This document shows positions 33,557 to 42,659 of a DNA stretch of 64,000 bases, in pieces (position 1 is the first letter of the stretch; each line of letters opens with the position of its first letter). The notes beneath the pieces were generated by a model, which saw only the letters and a program-made list of their open reading frames with translations, was not told the origin of the DNA and did no database searches. Location: positions 62,001 through 126,000 of the forward strand of contig CAZCQZ010000001.1 in NCBI GenBank assembly GCA_964500965.1. Direction: 5' to 3'. The position numbers and the translations under genes are program-made. Source of the stretch: JAISGQ01 sp964500965. GTDB taxonomy: Bacteria; Bacillota; Clostridia; Oscillospirales; Acutalibacteraceae.

Positions 33557-35047
33557 ATGAAAAAACAGAAAAGATTTCCCCGTGGCGCGGGAATTTTGAT
33601 GCCTATTTCTTCCTTGCCGTCACCCTACGGAATAGGAACAATGGGCAAAGAAGCATACCGCTTTGCGGATTTTCTTGCGGCGGCAGGACAAAAATACTGG
33701 CAGGTGCTTCCGGTTGGACCTACAAGCTACGGAGATTCACCTTACCAGTCATTTTCGGCTTTTGCCGGAAATCCTTATTTTATCGACCTCGATACGCTGA
33801 TTGACGAGGGCTTGCTGAAAAAGTCCGATGTTTCATGCGAGGATTGGGGCGATAACGCTGAAAAGGTCGATTATGCCAAAATTTACGAAGCACGTTTTAA
33901 AGTGCTGAAAAAAGCCTATGCGAGGCAGGATAAAAGCTCTGCGGATTTTCTTTCCTTTAAGGAAAAAAACAGGGAAGCTCTTGAAGATTACTGCTTCTAT
34001 ATGGCGCTGAAAATCAAGTTTGACAATAAATCCTGGCTTGAATGGGACGAGCCTATCAGAATGAGAGAGCAGGAGACTGTCAACAGCTATAAAAAGGCTC
34101 TTGCCGATGAAATTGATTTCTGGTGGTTTACCCAGTACAAGTTTTACGAGCAGTGGAATAAGCTGAGAAATTATGTCAACAATATGGGCGTGCAGATTAT
34201 CGGAGACATTCCCATTTATGTTGCAATGGACAGCGCAGACACATGGGCTTTTCCGGAGCAGTTCCAACTCGACGAAAGAAAACGTCCGACTGCCGTGGCA
34301 GGCGTGCCGCCGGATTATTTTTCGGCTACCGGTCAGCTTTGGGGCAATCCCCTTTACAACTGGGATTTCATGCTTGAGGACGGCTTTTCCTGGTGGAAAA
34401 AGAGAATGACTTTCTCCGCAAAGCTCTACGACATCATACGTATTGACCATTTTATCGGAATAGTTCGCTATTATTCAATTCCCGCAGACAGTGAAACGGC
34501 GATGAACGGTCAGTATTTTGACGGTCCCGGCATACATCTCATCGAAGCCATAAACGAAGCCATAGGCGAATCCAAAATAATCGCGGAGGATTTGGGCGTA
34601 GCCTTAAAGCCTGTTCAGCAGTTGCTTAAAAAGGTGGGCTATCCGGGCATGAAAGTTCTCGTGTTCGGCTTTGACAGCGATGCAAAGAATGTGTTTTTGC
34701 CGCACCATTACGAAGCAAATTACGTTTGCTACGGCGGAACTCATGACAATGATACGCTTGTCGGTTATTTTGCAAAGCAGAAGCCGAAGCAGCTTCGTTT
34801 CATAAAGGATTACCTGAATGTAAAGCGCACCTGCGATATGCCGAAAGCGGCAATAAAGCTCGGCTATGCAAGCGTCGCAGACACGGTCATTTTCCAGATG
34901 CAGGATTATCTGGAGCTTGGAAACGAGGCTCGGATAAACTATCCGTCAACTGTCGGCGGCAACTGGGAATGGCGTGCGAAAGCGGATTACCTTACCGATG
35001 AGCTGGTCGAAAGAATCAAAAAGCTTACCGTAACATATGACAGATAG
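33557..35047 (+). CDS. malQ: 4-alpha-glucanotransferase (GH77)
   Basis: This is a 496-residue cytosolic amylomaltase that disproportionates malto-oligosaccharides. GILMPISSLPSPYGIG (residues 11-26) and YWQVLPVGPTSYGDSPYQSF are the family N-terminal signatures. The catalytic triad regions are IRIDHFIGIVRYYSIP (nucleophile Asp), KIIAEDLG (acid/base Glu) and THDNDT. ATG 33557 is chosen because GAGGAGG is 7-8 bases upstream; a longer ORF start lacks one. It is followed after 14 bases by glgP, so the two form a maltodextrin/glycogen degradation operon yielding glucose-1-phosphate. Confidence 0.96.
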   Translation: MKKQKRFPRGAGILMPISSLPSPYGIGTMGKEAYRFADFLAAAGQKYWQVLPVGPTSYGDSPYQSFSAFAGNPYFIDLDTLIDEGLLKKSDVSCEDWGDNAEKVDYAKIYEARFKVLKKAYARQDKSSADFLSFKEKNREALEDYCFYMALKIKFDNKSWLEWDEPIRMREQETVNSYKKALADEIDFWWFTQYKFYEQWNKLRNYVNNMGVQIIGDIPIYVAMDSADTWAFPEQFQLDERKRPTAVAGVPPDYFSATGQLWGNPLYNWDFMLEDGFSWWKKRMTFSAKLYDIIRIDHFIGIVRYYSIPADSETAMNGQYFDGPGIHLIEAINEAIGESKIIAEDLGVALKPVQQLLKKVGYPGMKVLVFGFDSDAKNVFLPHHYEANYVCYGGTHDNDTLVGYFAKQKPKQLRFIKDYLNVKRTCDMPKAAIKLGYASVADTVIFQMQDYLELGNEARINYPSTVGGNWEWRAKADYLTDELVERIKKLTVTYDR

Positions 35048-35061
35048 ATTCGGAGGATAAT

Positions 35062-37395
35062 ATGAACGAAATTTATAAAAACGACATTGAAAAAATACTT
35101 GAGCTATCCGGCAAAACCGTTGCTACCGCAAGCGTAAAGGAGCTTTACGATGCGGTTTCACGTGCAGCCTGCGCCTATGCTTACAAAAACCGCGACAATA
35201 CCGAAAAGCCCAAAAGAGCGGCATATCTTTCCGCGGAATTTCTTGTGGGCAGACTTGTTTACAACAACCTTATGAATCTCGGCTTGCTTGAGGATACCCG
35301 GAAAATCCTTGCGGCTGAGGGCAGAGATATTGCCATGTTTGAGGAAATAGAGGACGATGCGCTGGGTAACGGCGGTCTGGGCAGACTTGCCGCCTGTTTC
35401 CTTGATTCCGCCGCAACTCACGATATTCCCCTTGACGGTTACGGAATCCGTTACCGTTACGGACTTTTCAAGCAGAAAATTGAAAACGGCTTCCAGAAAG
35501 AATATGCCGATGATTGGATGAAGTGCGGCGACCCCTGGTCTGTAAGACGTGAGGACGAAGCAATACTCATCGAATATGCCGACCAGAGCGTGTGGGCAGT
35601 GCCTTACGATATGCCGGTAATCGGTTACGGCGGAAAGACTGTTAATACCCTCAGACTTTGGCAGAGCGAGCCGGTAAACAATTTCGATTTTGACAAATTT
35701 AACAGAAATCTCCGTGGGGAATCCGTTGAGGAGAGAATCAAAGCGGAGCAAATATCCGATACCCTTTACCCCAATGACGAAACCGAGGAGGGTAAACGTC
35801 TGCGCTTAAAGCAGCAGTATTTCTTCTCGGCGGCATCGGTGCGTGATATGGTCAGAAAATACGAAGCAAAGTACGGCAGTGACTACAGCCATTTTGCGGA
35901 CACCTATGCCATTCAGCTTAATGACACCCACCCTGTCGTAGCGATTCCGGAGCTTATGAGAATCCTTGTTGACGAAAAGGGACTTGACTTTGAAAGCGCA
36001 TTTGCAATAGCTCAGAAAACCTTTGCCTACACAAACCACACAGTCATGGCAGAGGCTCTCGAAAAATGGAGTACAAAGCTGTTCTTCAGCGTAATTCCGC
36101 AGGTTTATGATTTTGTCGTAATGATTGACAGACATATGCGCGACGAATTTATGAAGAAAGGCATTAAGGGCAAGGATTCCGAAATTTATCACATTATCAG
36201 CGGCGGACTTATTCACATGGCACGCCTGGCTATTTACGCAGGTCATTCTATTAACGGCGTTGCGTGGCTGCATACCGAAATACTCAAGGACGATGCTCTT
36301 AAAGAATGGTATGCCGTATATCCGGAACGCTTTAATAACAAGACAAACGGCATAACCCAGAGAAGATGGCTTGCTCTTGCCAATCCTCAGCTTTCAAAAT
36401 TTATTACCGAACGTATCGGAGACGGCTGGATAAAGAATCTTGACGAGCTTAAAAAGCTTGAAGCCTATCTTGATGACAACAAGGCAATCGAAGAATTTAT
36501 GAATATCAAGAAAGCCAAGAAAGAGGAGCTTGCGGAGTTTGTAAAGGCTCATGACGGAAAGCTTCTTGATTCCGCTTATGTTTTCGATATTCAGATAAAG
36601 CGTCTCCACGAATACAAGCGCCAGCTTATGAACGCACTTTCCATTCTGTATATTTACTACGGAATCAAGGACGGAAGCATTAAAAACATGAATCCCACTG
36701 CCTTTATATTCGGAGCAAAGGCAGCACCGGGCTATTATCGTGCAAAGGGTATTATTAAGCTGATTAACGAGATTGGAAACCTTGTAAATTCCGACCCCGA
36801 TGTAAACGATAAGCTTCAGGTGGTCTTTGTCGAAAACTACAACGTGACCTATGCGGAAAAGCTCACCCCTGCCGCCGATATTTCCGAGCAGATTTCCACC
36901 GCAGGTACAGAAGCCTCCGGCACAGGTAATATGAAATTTATGCTTAACGGTGCGGTGACTCTCGGCACATATGACGGTGCAAATGTTGAGATAGTCCGTG
37001 AAGCAGGGGAAGAAAACAACTATATTTTCGGCGCAAGGGTTGAGGATATAAAGGCTATTGAAAGCACCTATGACTCCATGAAGCTGTACAACGAAAATCC
37101 GCGTATCAAGCAGGTTATGGACACCCTTGTTGACGGTACTCTCGATGATAATGATACGGGAATGTTCCGCGAGCTTTACAACGCCATTCTCAAGGGCGCA
37201 AGCTGGCACAAGCCCGACCATTATTATATTCTCCTTGACCTCGTTCCCTACTGTGAAAGAAAGCTTCAGGCAATTGCCGATTATTCGGACAGCAAAGCCT
37301 TTGCAAGAAAGTGCCTTGCAAACGTGGCAAACGCAGGAGCATTTTCAAGTGACAGAACAATCATCGAATACGCAAAGGAAATCTGGAACGTATAA
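35062..37395 (+). CDS. glgP: glycogen/maltodextrin phosphorylase (GT35)
   Basis: This is a 777-residue PLP-dependent enzyme that releases glucose-1-phosphate from alpha-1,4-glucan ends. The cofactor lysine lies in EASGTGNMKFMLNGAVTLG, with ADISEQISTAGTEASGT before it and GTYDGANVEI after. N-terminal AYLSAEFLVGRLVYNNLMNL and LGNGGLGRLAACFLDS are typical; RLHEYKRQLMNAL is conserved. It is somewhat shorter than muscle-type enzymes, as usual for bacterial ones. CGGAGG precedes the ATG. It likely works with MalQ on internalised starch dextrins or stored glycogen; no glgABC genes are in view. Confidence 0.97.
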   Translation: MNEIYKNDIEKILELSGKTVATASVKELYDAVSRAACAYAYKNRDNTEKPKRAAYLSAEFLVGRLVYNNLMNLGLLEDTRKILAAEGRDIAMFEEIEDDALGNGGLGRLAACFLDSAATHDIPLDGYGIRYRYGLFKQKIENGFQKEYADDWMKCGDPWSVRREDEAILIEYADQSVWAVPYDMPVIGYGGKTVNTLRLWQSEPVNNFDFDKFNRNLRGESVEERIKAEQISDTLYPNDETEEGKRLRLKQQYFFSAASVRDMVRKYEAKYGSDYSHFADTYAIQLNDTHPVVAIPELMRILVDEKGLDFESAFAIAQKTFAYTNHTVMAEALEKWSTKLFFSVIPQVYDFVVMIDRHMRDEFMKKGIKGKDSEIYHIISGGLIHMARLAIYAGHSINGVAWLHTEILKDDALKEWYAVYPERFNNKTNGITQRRWLALANPQLSKFITERIGDGWIKNLDELKKLEAYLDDNKAIEEFMNIKKAKKEELAEFVKAHDGKLLDSAYVFDIQIKRLHEYKRQLMNALSILYIYYGIKDGSIKNMNPTAFIFGAKAAPGYYRAKGIIKLINEIGNLVNSDPDVNDKLQVVFVENYNVTYAEKLTPAADISEQISTAGTEASGTGNMKFMLNGAVTLGTYDGANVEIVREAGEENNYIFGARVEDIKAIESTYDSMKLYNENPRIKQVMDTLVDGTLDDNDTGMFRELYNAILKGASWHKPDHYYILLDLVPYCERKLQAIADYSDSKAFARKCLANVANAGAFSSDRTIIEYAKEIWNV

Positions 37396-37415
37396 CGAAG
37401 TCGCTACGATTTAAA

Positions 37416-37459
37416 AACAAAAATCCGTGGGTAATGAAAATTACCCACGGATTTTTGTT
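37416..37459. terminator. bidirectional terminator between glgP and gdhA
   Basis: AACAAAAATCCGTGGGTAA pairs perfectly over 19 bases around a 6-base loop, with A- and T-runs included, and serves both convergent genes. Confidence 0.93.
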
Positions 37460-37472
37460 TTACAATATCAAA

Positions 37473-38807
37473 TCAGCAAACGCCCTGTGCCATCATAGCA
37501 TCGGCAACCTTTACAAAGCCGGCGATGTTAGCACCTGCAACATAGTTGCCGGCGAAGCCGTACTTTTCGGAGCATTCCGCACATTTTGCGAAGATGTTCT
37601 CCATAATGTCATGAAGCTTTGCATCAACTTCTTCAAAGGTCCAGCTAAGTCTCTCACTGTTCTGAGTCATTTCAAGAGCGGAGGTAGCAACGCCGCCTGC
37701 GTTTGCCGCCTTGCCCGGTCCGAAAAGAATCTTCTGCTCAAGGAGATATTCGGTAGCATCGAGAGTGGTAGGCATATTAGCACCCTCCGCAACAGCGGTC
37801 ACGCCGTTGGCGACAAGTCTCTGAGCGTCCTCAAGAAGCAGGGTGTTCTGAGAAGCGCAGGGAAGTGCAATGTCACACTTAACGCTCCAATCATAACGTC
37901 CCTCGTGATATTCTGCGTTAGTGCGCTTTTCGACATATTCGCTGATTCTGCCGCGATGACCCAGCTTGATGTCCTTTACAAGGTTAAGGTCAATGCCTTC
38001 TGCATCGTAAATCCAGCCGGTGGAATCGGACATGGTGACAACCTTTGCGCCCATTTCCATTGCCTTTTCGCAGGCGAAAATGGCAACATTGCCCGAACCG
38101 TGAATAGAAACGGTTTTGCCTGCAATGTCAATACCGTTGTGACGGAGCATTGCACGGGTGAAATAAAGCAGACCGTAGCCGGTAGCTTCGGTACGTGCAA
38201 GAGAGCCGCCGTAGCTCAAGCCCTTGCCGGTAAGAACGCCCTCATAAAGATTGCGAAGTCTCTTATACTGACCGAAAAGATAACCGATTTCACGTGCGCC
38301 AACGCCGATATCGCCGGCAGGAACGTCGGTATCCGCACCGATATACTTTGAAAGCTCGGTCATAAAGCTCTGGCAGAAAGCCATAATCTCACGGTCGGAT
38401 TTGCCTTTGGGGTCGAAGTTTGAACCGCCCTTACCGCCGCCGATAGGAAGACCTGTGAGGGAGTTTTTGAAAATCTGCTCAAAGGAAAGGAACTTCATGA
38501 TGCCGAGGTTGACGGACGGGTGAAAACGAAGACCGCCCTTGTAAGGACCGATAGCACTGTTGAACTGTACTCTGTAACCGATGTTGACCTGAACCTTGCC
38601 GTTGTCATCAACCCAGGGAACGCGGAACTTAATCTGACGTTCAGGCTCGACAAGTCTTTCAAGAAGTCCGTTTGCTTCATACTGAGGGTTGGCATCGACA
38701 ACGGGAGCGAGGGAATTGAGAACCTCAGTGGCTGCCTGAATGAACTCCGGCTCGGAAGCATTGTCTTTCTTTAACTGTTCAAGAACTCTGTTTACGTACT
38801 CTGACAT
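37473..38807 (-). CDS. gdhA: NADP-type glutamate dehydrogenase
   Basis: This is a 444-residue hexameric-type enzyme that aminates 2-oxoglutarate with ammonia. The catalytic Lys126 is in LTGLPIGGGKGGSNFD; earlier IGPYKGGLRFHP carries the substrate Lys, and SIHGSGNVAIFACEKA is the dinucleotide fold. Length and the NADP-family segment match assimilatory Clostridia/enteric GdhA. ATG 38807 has AGGAGGAAAT directly upstream; the longer ORF start lacks one. It has its own promoter with an 18-base palindrome in the spacer, so it is likely nitrogen- or carbon-regulated. Confidence 0.96.
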   Translation of the reverse strand: MSEYVNRVLEQLKKDNASEPEFIQAATEVLNSLAPVVDANPQYEANGLLERLVEPERQIKFRVPWVDDNGKVQVNIGYRVQFNSAIGPYKGGLRFHPSVNLGIMKFLSFEQIFKNSLTGLPIGGGKGGSNFDPKGKSDREIMAFCQSFMTELSKYIGADTDVPAGDIGVGAREIGYLFGQYKRLRNLYEGVLTGKGLSYGGSLARTEATGYGLLYFTRAMLRHNGIDIAGKTVSIHGSGNVAIFACEKAMEMGAKVVTMSDSTGWIYDAEGIDLNLVKDIKLGHRGRISEYVEKRTNAEYHEGRYDWSVKCDIALPCASQNTLLLEDAQRLVANGVTAVAEGANMPTTLDATEYLLEQKILFGPGKAANAGGVATSALEMTQNSERLSWTFEEVDAKLHDIMENIFAKCAECSEKYGFAGNYVAGANIAGFVKVADAMMAQGVC

Positions 38808-38864
38808 ATGATTTCCTCCTAAAATGGAATCCGGTATGGCAACTGTATGCCAACCGATATACAT

Positions 38865-38893
38865 ATAATAAAATTTAACGCGTTAAATTGCAA
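38865..38893 (-). promoter_or_regulatory. gdhA promoter with palindromic spacer
   Basis: On the minus strand TTGCAA, a 17-base spacer and TATTAT. The spacer is almost wholly made of the perfect palindrome AATTTAACGCGTTAAATT (38872-38889), a likely operator. Confidence 0.6.
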
Positions 38894-38988
38894 TAGTGAT
38901 TTTTTTCAAAATTGAGGCTCTTTAAGCATAAATTTGTATAAAAAATATGTAGAGAGCGGTAAATTCATGAACACTTCACAAAACACCC

Positions 38989-39017
38989 TTGATTTTCCGT
39001 ACACAATGAGCTACAAT
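38989..39017 (+). promoter_or_regulatory. htpG promoter
   Basis: TTGATT, a 17-base spacer and TACAAT; the predicted +1 falls at the CIRCE element. Confidence 0.65.
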
Positions 39018-39024
39018 ACAAAAG

Positions 39025-39051
39025 CTGGCACTCGGAACGCTAGAGTGCTAA
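39025..39051 (+). promoter_or_regulatory. CIRCE operator (HrcA binding site)
   Basis: CTGGCACTC, a 9-base spacer, then GAGTGCTAA. The right arm is a perfect match to the CIRCE consensus TTAGCACTC-N9-GAGTGCTAA and the left arm differs at two positions. It begins 8 bases after the -10 and lies 27 bases before htpG. Confidence 0.9.
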
Positions 39052-39078
39052 TTCAGATTTTGCAAAGAGGTTTTACAC

Positions 39079-40962
39079 ATGAGAAAAAAACAGTTTAAAG
39101 CCGAGTCCAAGCGTTTGCTTGACCTGATGATTAACTCCATTTACACCCACAGGGAAATTTTTATCAGAGAGCTTATTTCCAATGCCAGCGATGCAATTGA
39201 TAAGCTCTATTACCGTTCCCTTGAGGGAGGAATAATGGGTCTTAACCGCGACGCTTTTTCCATTGAGATTGACGCGGACAGCGAAAAAAGAACGCTTACA
39301 ATAACCGATAACGGCTGCGGTATGACAAAGGAGGAGCTTGAAAGCAACCTGGGTACTATCGCCCACAGCGGTTCTCTTGACTTCAAGCAGAACATGGACG
39401 AAAAGGAAGAAATCGACGTTATCGGTCAGTTCGGCGTAGGCTTCTATTCCGCATTTATGGTTGCGGACAGAATAACCGTGCTCACAAAGGCTTACGGCAG
39501 TGACGAAGCGTTTCTCTGGGAATCCGAGGGTGTTGACGGATATACAATAGAGGAAGCGGAAAAAGCGGAGCATGGCACGGTTATAACCCTTTATCTGCGT
39601 GAAAACACCGAAAGCGAGAATTACGACGATTATCTTGACCAATACAAACTTCAGGGACTTATCAAGAAGTATTCCGATTACATTCGTTACCCCATACGCA
39701 TGGACGTTACCGATTTCCGCAGAGTTGAGGGCACGGACGGAAAACCCGATGACTATGAAGAAGTGACCGAGCGCAAGACGGTCAACAGCATGGTGCCGCT
39801 GTGGAAGAAGAACAGGAGCGAAATAACCAAGGAAGAATACGAGGATTTCTACAAACAGAATTTCTATGACTATACAGAGCCGCTTAAATACGTGCATATG
39901 TATACAGAGGGCGCGGCAAACTTCAATGCGCTGCTTTATATTCCCTCAAAAGCACCGGCAAATTATTACACAAAGGAATATGAAAGCGGCTTGAAGCTTT
40001 ATGCCTCCGGCGTGCTTATCACCGACTGCTGTAAGGATTTGTTGCCCGATTACTTCGGCTTTGTACGCGGTCTTGTGGATTCTCAGGATTTGTCGCTGAA
40101 TATTTCCCGTGAAATGCTCCAGCATGACAGACAGTTGAAGCTCATTTCCGGCAGAATCGAAAAGCGCATAAAGAGCGAGCTTACAACGATGATGAAGTCC
40201 GACAGGGAAAATTACGAAAAGTTCTTCGATGCTTTCGGTTTACAGCTTAAATACGGCATATACAGCGGCTTCGGCAATAACAACGAGCTGCTTGCGGATT
40301 TGCTGTTGTTCGGCTCAAGCAGAGAGGGTAAGTATGTGTCCCTTTCCGAATATGTCAGCGCAATGCCGGAAGGTCAGAAAGCGATTTATTACGTATGTGC
40401 GGAAAGCGAAGCAAAGGCGGCTCTTATGCCTCAAACCGAAATGCTCAGAGACAAGGGCTATGAGATACTTTATTTCACACAGGACGTTGATGAGTTTGCA
40501 ATAAAGATTCTGCGCGAATATGAGGGCAAGGAGTTCTGTTCAGCCGCCGCGGCCGGAGCGGAGCTTGACAATGACGAAAGAGTTAAGGAAGCGGAAAAGG
40601 TCGCAGAGGAAAAGAAAGACCTGTTTGCCGCAATGACCGAACAGCTTGACGGCAAGGTGGTATCGGTCAGACCCTCGAAGATTCTGAAAACACACCCTGT
40701 CTGCCTGACAACCGAGGGTGAAATATCTCTCGAAATGGAAAAGGTGCTTGCATCAATGCCCAACGGCGGCGGAATGAAAGCACGCAAGGTGCTTGAAATC
40801 AACACCTCCCACCCTGTATTTGAACGTCTTTCGGCACTTGCAAACGAGCCCGAAAAGCTGAAAAAATATTGTGAGCTTCTCTATAATCAGGCACTCCTCA
40901 TAGAGGGCTTGCCCATTGAAGACCCTGTTGCATTCTCCAATGCAATATGCGAATTGATGTAA
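39079..40962 (+). CDS. htpG: chaperone HtpG (Hsp90)
   Basis: This is a 627-residue cytosolic ATP-dependent chaperone. The GHKL ATPase domain has ELISNASDAIDKL, DNGCGM and GQFGVGFYSAFMVAD; the middle domain has VDSQDLSLNISREMLQ with its conserved Arg; a dimerisation domain completes it. AGAGGTT lies 8 bases before the ATG. A CIRCE operator and promoter lie directly upstream, so it should be repressed by HrcA and induced by heat, unlike B. subtilis, where htpG is not in the HrcA regulon. It is monocistronic. Confidence 0.97.
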   Translation: MRKKQFKAESKRLLDLMINSIYTHREIFIRELISNASDAIDKLYYRSLEGGIMGLNRDAFSIEIDADSEKRTLTITDNGCGMTKEELESNLGTIAHSGSLDFKQNMDEKEEIDVIGQFGVGFYSAFMVADRITVLTKAYGSDEAFLWESEGVDGYTIEEAEKAEHGTVITLYLRENTESENYDDYLDQYKLQGLIKKYSDYIRYPIRMDVTDFRRVEGTDGKPDDYEEVTERKTVNSMVPLWKKNRSEITKEEYEDFYKQNFYDYTEPLKYVHMYTEGAANFNALLYIPSKAPANYYTKEYESGLKLYASGVLITDCCKDLLPDYFGFVRGLVDSQDLSLNISREMLQHDRQLKLISGRIEKRIKSELTTMMKSDRENYEKFFDAFGLQLKYGIYSGFGNNNELLADLLLFGSSREGKYVSLSEYVSAMPEGQKAIYYVCAESEAKAALMPQTEMLRDKGYEILYFTQDVDEFAIKILREYEGKEFCSAAAAGAELDNDERVKEAEKVAEEKKDLFAAMTEQLDGKVVSVRPSKILKTHPVCLTTEGEISLEMEKVLASMPNGGGMKARKVLEINTSHPVFERLSALANEPEKLKKYCELLYNQALLIEGLPIEDPVAFSNAICELM

Positions 40963-40979
40963 TAAAAGAATAATATTTA

Positions 40980-41015
40980 AACCGGGCAGTAAAACTTGCG
41001 TTTTACTGCCCGGTT
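40980..41015. terminator. terminator after htpG, GGCAGTAAAA family
   Basis: AACCGGGCAGTAAAAC, loop TTGC, and a perfect 16-base complement between convergent genes. Confidence 0.85.
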
Positions 41016-41024
41016 AATATTGTT

Positions 41025-42644
41025 TTATGCTGTCTGTTCGGACTTCTTTTCGCTTTTCTTAGATATAAGCGATTTCAATATCTGAATGAAATCCTTAAAT
41101 TCGCTCTTTTTATGATAGACAATAATAATGGCAAGGTTCGGAATAATCACGCACAAAGCGCATTTGACGAGGAAAACGAGATAGGGATTCATTCCCGTAC
41201 CGTCGATTAGCTTGCCGATAAAGAATACTCCCACACAGCAGAGCGCGGTAAATCCGAGCTGAGAAATCGCGGTTTTAAGATAAACGCTGAGTTTTTTCTT
41301 GAAAACATTCTTGTAAACCAGATACGGGTCAAACCACTGCAAAGTCACGATTTGTGCTATGGCAGTGGCAAGCTTTACGCCGAACATGCCCCAGACAGGT
41401 TCAGTGCCGTTGTTACCGAGAATTACGGCAAGAAGCACGGAAAGACCGATGTTAATAAGGGACATAACGATAGGACGGTATTTACCCTGCACAAAAAGTC
41501 CGTTGGCGTTTCTGAAAGTGCCTACCGGGTGAACAATAGCGGAAAGATAGAAATTCAATGTCAGCACCGCACAGATAGCAGGACCGAGCATATATTTTCT
41601 GCTGCCCAGCCAAAGATGCATAAAGGGGTCGAGGAGCACAAAGAAAGACACGGAGCAAAAGCAACAGAGCCAGAATGCCATAAACTGAAGTGTACGGAAT
41701 GTTTTATACTGCTTCTCGCTGTCGGATTCGGCTGCCATGTTACCGATGCTGGGACTTACGGAATTGTAAAACTGATTTACTACATTGTTAACCCTTTTGG
41801 TAACAAGGGTGTAGTTGCCCAGATAGCCGACATGCACGGTTCCGAACATGACGGAAATAATAATACTGTCAACGGAGCGAAGCAGAGAGCTGCAAACCTT
41901 GTAAATCATCAGCGCACGAATATCCTTGAATATCCGTTTCTGTTCTTCCTTGGGAAGCTTCAGATTTTTATGCTCTTTAAGCTCCGGATAGCGTTTTTCC
42001 GCAACTTTTGATGCCGCATAGTTTTGCAGACGGGTCATTATTATGCCGGAGGCAAGATATACTATAAATCTCGGCGTCGGCTCAAGGACATTTTTAAGTG
42101 CCAGAAGAATGACCGCTTCGACAATTACTCGCGCAAACGTTCCGATTATATTGACAACGGATACATAACGTCGCTCCTGATGAGCCGTCAGCAGGCTGGT
42201 CTTATATACAATCAGATAGGAAACGGCGGAATTTATGAGGTAAAGAACATAAATAAGAATAAGCTGATTTTCGATTTCCTTCGGAACATCGTTAACAATA
42301 TATCCGAGGAACGGTATCAGCAAAAGCCCCACGCCCATGATTATCGCGGCAACAAGCTGATAGGCGCGCTTATAGAAATTCATGAGCATTGCCACTTTTT
42401 CATTGTCCTTAGTGGCGATGGGCTTATAAAGCGCATAGGTTATGGCACTGGATATGCCCAGCTCGGCAAGAGAAAGAGCCGACAGAATATCGGTGAAAAG
42501 GCTTGATACGCCGACATATTCCATGCCCAAAAGACGAATGAACAGGGAACGCATTATAAAACCGGTGATTATTGTCGCGACCTTTTCACCGATTCCGGCA
42601 ACAGTATTTAGCAATGTGTTCCTGCTGCGAGATTTACTTGCCAT
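41025..42644 (-). CDS. polysaccharide flippase (Wzx-like, MOP superfamily)
   Basis: This is a 539-residue membrane protein with about 12-14 helices. The start SRNTLLNTVAGIGEKVATII and RLLGMEYVGVSSLFTDIL followed by LSLAELGISSAITYALYKPI match O-antigen/teichoic-acid type flippases. It likely moves an undecaprenyl-linked oligosaccharide across the membrane. CGGAGGAC precedes the ATG. It is the last gene of the LicD operon, 15 bases after the cytidylyltransferase-like gene, and its C-terminus is Lys/Ser rich and cytosolic. Confidence 0.9.
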   Translation of the reverse strand: MASKSRSRNTLLNTVAGIGEKVATIITGFIMRSLFIRLLGMEYVGVSSLFTDILSALSLAELGISSAITYALYKPIATKDNEKVAMLMNFYKRAYQLVAAIIMGVGLLLIPFLGYIVNDVPKEIENQLILIYVLYLINSAVSYLIVYKTSLLTAHQERRYVSVVNIIGTFARVIVEAVILLALKNVLEPTPRFIVYLASGIIMTRLQNYAASKVAEKRYPELKEHKNLKLPKEEQKRIFKDIRALMIYKVCSSLLRSVDSIIISVMFGTVHVGYLGNYTLVTKRVNNVVNQFYNSVSPSIGNMAAESDSEKQYKTFRTLQFMAFWLCCFCSVSFFVLLDPFMHLWLGSRKYMLGPAICAVLTLNFYLSAIVHPVGTFRNANGLFVQGKYRPIVMSLINIGLSVLLAVILGNNGTEPVWGMFGVKLATAIAQIVTLQWFDPYLVYKNVFKKKLSVYLKTAISQLGFTALCCVGVFFIGKLIDGTGMNPYLVFLVKCALCVIIPNLAIIIVYHKKSEFKDFIQILKSLISKKSEKKSEQTA

Positions 42645-42659
42645 TTTTGTCCTCCGAAA

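Noticed and set aside
38821..38864. Possible riboswitch in the gdhA leader (GTTGGCATACAGTTGCCA hairpin).
   Set aside because: The hairpin is only 5 base pairs and no glutamine, glycine or other riboswitch core is present; the leader is under 60 bases.
39025..39051. The inverted repeat before htpG as a plain terminator.
   Set aside because: Its arms match the CIRCE consensus with the 9-base spacer and there is no T-run; it lies right after a promoter.
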